DNA of 23,219 nt from Azolla pinnata. Lineage: Eukaryota; Streptophyta; Polypodiopsida; Salviniales; Salviniaceae. A model generated the notes under the pieces. It worked only from the letters and a program-made list of their open reading frames with translations. It was not told the DNA's origin and made no database searches. The stretch lies in NCBI GenBank assembly GCA_037176905.1, contig JBBBWG010028556.1, forward strand, positions 1 to 23,219, written 5' to 3'. Shown here piece after piece: positions 22,140 to 23,219 of this stretch (positions are counted from its first letter, which is position 1; each line of letters opens with the position of its first letter). A program made the translations under genes and the position numbers.

Positions 22140-22800
22140 AAGATGAACCCTAAACCCTAACCTTAACCTTGAGCCAATAAACTCATACAAACCCAAACCT
22201 GAATTGGGTGCTTACTAATCAGATCAACGGGAGTTTGCGACATTGAACATGCCCTAAACCCTAAACCCTTTGAAATAGATAAACTCCTACTACAGATTCA
22301 AGTCTAGATTCAGTTGCATCTTCTGCTACGGATCTCCCTGAGTATACATCAACCGATACCTCAACAAGCCCTATACACTAAACCCTAAACCCTAAACCTT
22401 TTGAAACTGACAAATTGCTACAGATCCTAGTCCAGATCAAGTTGCATCTTCTGCTATAGATCTCCCAGCGTATATATCAACCAATATTGAACAAGCCCTA
22501 AGCCCTCAACCCTCTGAAACCGACTTACTCATACAAATCCAAATCCAAATCCAGATCGAGTTGCATCTTTTGCTTACGAATCTCCAAGAGTATATAAATC
22601 AACCAATACCCGAACCAGCCCGAAATCCTAAACCTTATGAAATTGACAAACTCATACAGATCCAAAAATCCAGATCGTGTTGCATCTTCTGCTACGGATC
22701 TCCCATAGTATACATCGACCAATGCCTGGGCAAGCCCTAAACCTTGAATCCTCCGAAACCGACAAATTCATACAAATCCGAATCCAGATCGAGTGTTCGC
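22140..22800 (+). repeat. Minisatellite with CCCTAAA motifs, ~119-128-bp unit
   Basis: Repeated blocks begin with CCCTAAACCCTAAACC, then TTTGAAACTGACAAACTCAT, AGATCCAAATCCAGATCGAG, GTTGCATCTTCTGCTACGGA and TCTCCCAGAGTATACATCAA before the next telomere-type stub. The GTTGCATC anchor is at 22313, 22441, 22560 and 22679, giving periods of 128, 119 and 119 bp. Copies differ by substitutions and small indels, so the array is not a recent amplification. Confidence 0.88.
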
Positions 22801-23219
22801 TAATAATCGGGGTCAATGCAATTTGTCACAGCCACATCAAACATCGCTATCGCCTCTCATAATGTCATCGCATCTTTTGCTACAGATCCCCCCCAAAGTA
22901 TATAGGATTAACCAATAAATGAACAAGCCCTAAACCCTAAACCTTACACCCTAAACCCTAAACCAACAAGGCCCAAATCCAAATGCACTATTATGTCATG
23001 TTCTCTTGATCCCATCGCTATCGCCTCTCATAATGTCATCGCATCTTTTGTTGCGGATCCCCCCAAAGTATATAGGATTAACCAATAAATGAACAAGCCC
23101 TAAACCCTAAACCCTAAACCATAAACCCTAAACCCTAAACCATAAACCCTAAACCCTAAACCAACAAGGCCCAAATCCAAATGCATTATTATGTCGTGTT
23201 CTCTTGATCCCATCGCTAT
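22801..23219 (+). repeat. Longer variant of the CCCTAAA minisatellite, 171-198-bp unit, cut by the window end
   Basis: The unit now also contains CATCGCTATCGCCTCTCATA, ATGTCATCGCATCTTTTG, AAAGTATATAGGATTAACCA and AACAAGGCCCAAATCCAAAT. The CATCGCTAT anchor is at 22842, 23013 and 23211 (periods 171 and 198). The difference comes mainly from extra telomere-type heptamers, including a CATAAACCCTAAACC variant at 23110-23160. The array continues past the window. Confidence 0.88.

Noticed and set aside
22140-23219. CRISPR-like array of regularly spaced repeats
   Set aside because: The repeats are diverged, the spacers are themselves repeated, the unit contains telomere heptamers, and the genomic context is a plant nucleus. 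It is a minisatellite.

Overview
This is a nuclear fragment of a land plant. The evidence is two intron-rich genes whose proteins have recognisable plant orthologues, GT-AG introns throughout, and plant-type telomere heptamers (TTTAGGG/CCCTAAA) inside the sequence. An angiosperm is likely, but I cannot name the species from the sequence.

Layout. Positions 1-1010 hold two minisatellite/microsatellite families (GAT-rich blocks, then a ~170-bp unit). A short run of TTTAGGG lies at 1376-1408. The minus-strand gene (coding 11062 to 1935, 20 coding exons, 613 residues) encodes the TFIIH core subunit p62/TFB1 (GTF2H1), with an N-terminal PH-like domain and two BSD domains. Its 5' leader probably begins near 11955 and contains a leader intron. 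From about 12003 to 12648 lies an AT-rich element with inverted ends, enclosing four copies of an exact-period 90-bp satellite. Positions 12660-14160 hold no gene I can support. Positions 14165-14780 are an unusual alternating purine/pyrimidine island packed with CATGCATG, made of two copies of a ~259-bp unit.

Next comes the presumptive promoter of the plus-strand gene: an ACGTGGC core, an E2F-type GGCGGGAAA, an inverted CCAAT, then ATT and TTTA microsatellites. A long, probably spliced leader follows (about 15160-16839). The gene itself (16840-20580, 7 coding exons, 962 residues) encodes a kinesin-8 motor closest to plant KIN-8A. Its tail carries three tandem 54-residue repeats, each with a QIQTD core that resembles an LC8 (dynein light chain) docking motif. 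From 22140 to the end of the window there is a telomere-motif-containing minisatellite.

The two genes are divergently oriented across a ~3.2-kb spacer between their probable transcription starts. They are not functionally linked in any established way: one acts in transcription initiation and nucleotide excision repair, the other on microtubules. The most interesting signals are the KIN-8A tail repeat array, the duplicated CATGCATG island upstream of it, and the inverted-repeat element carrying the 90-bp satellite next to the TFB1 promoter.
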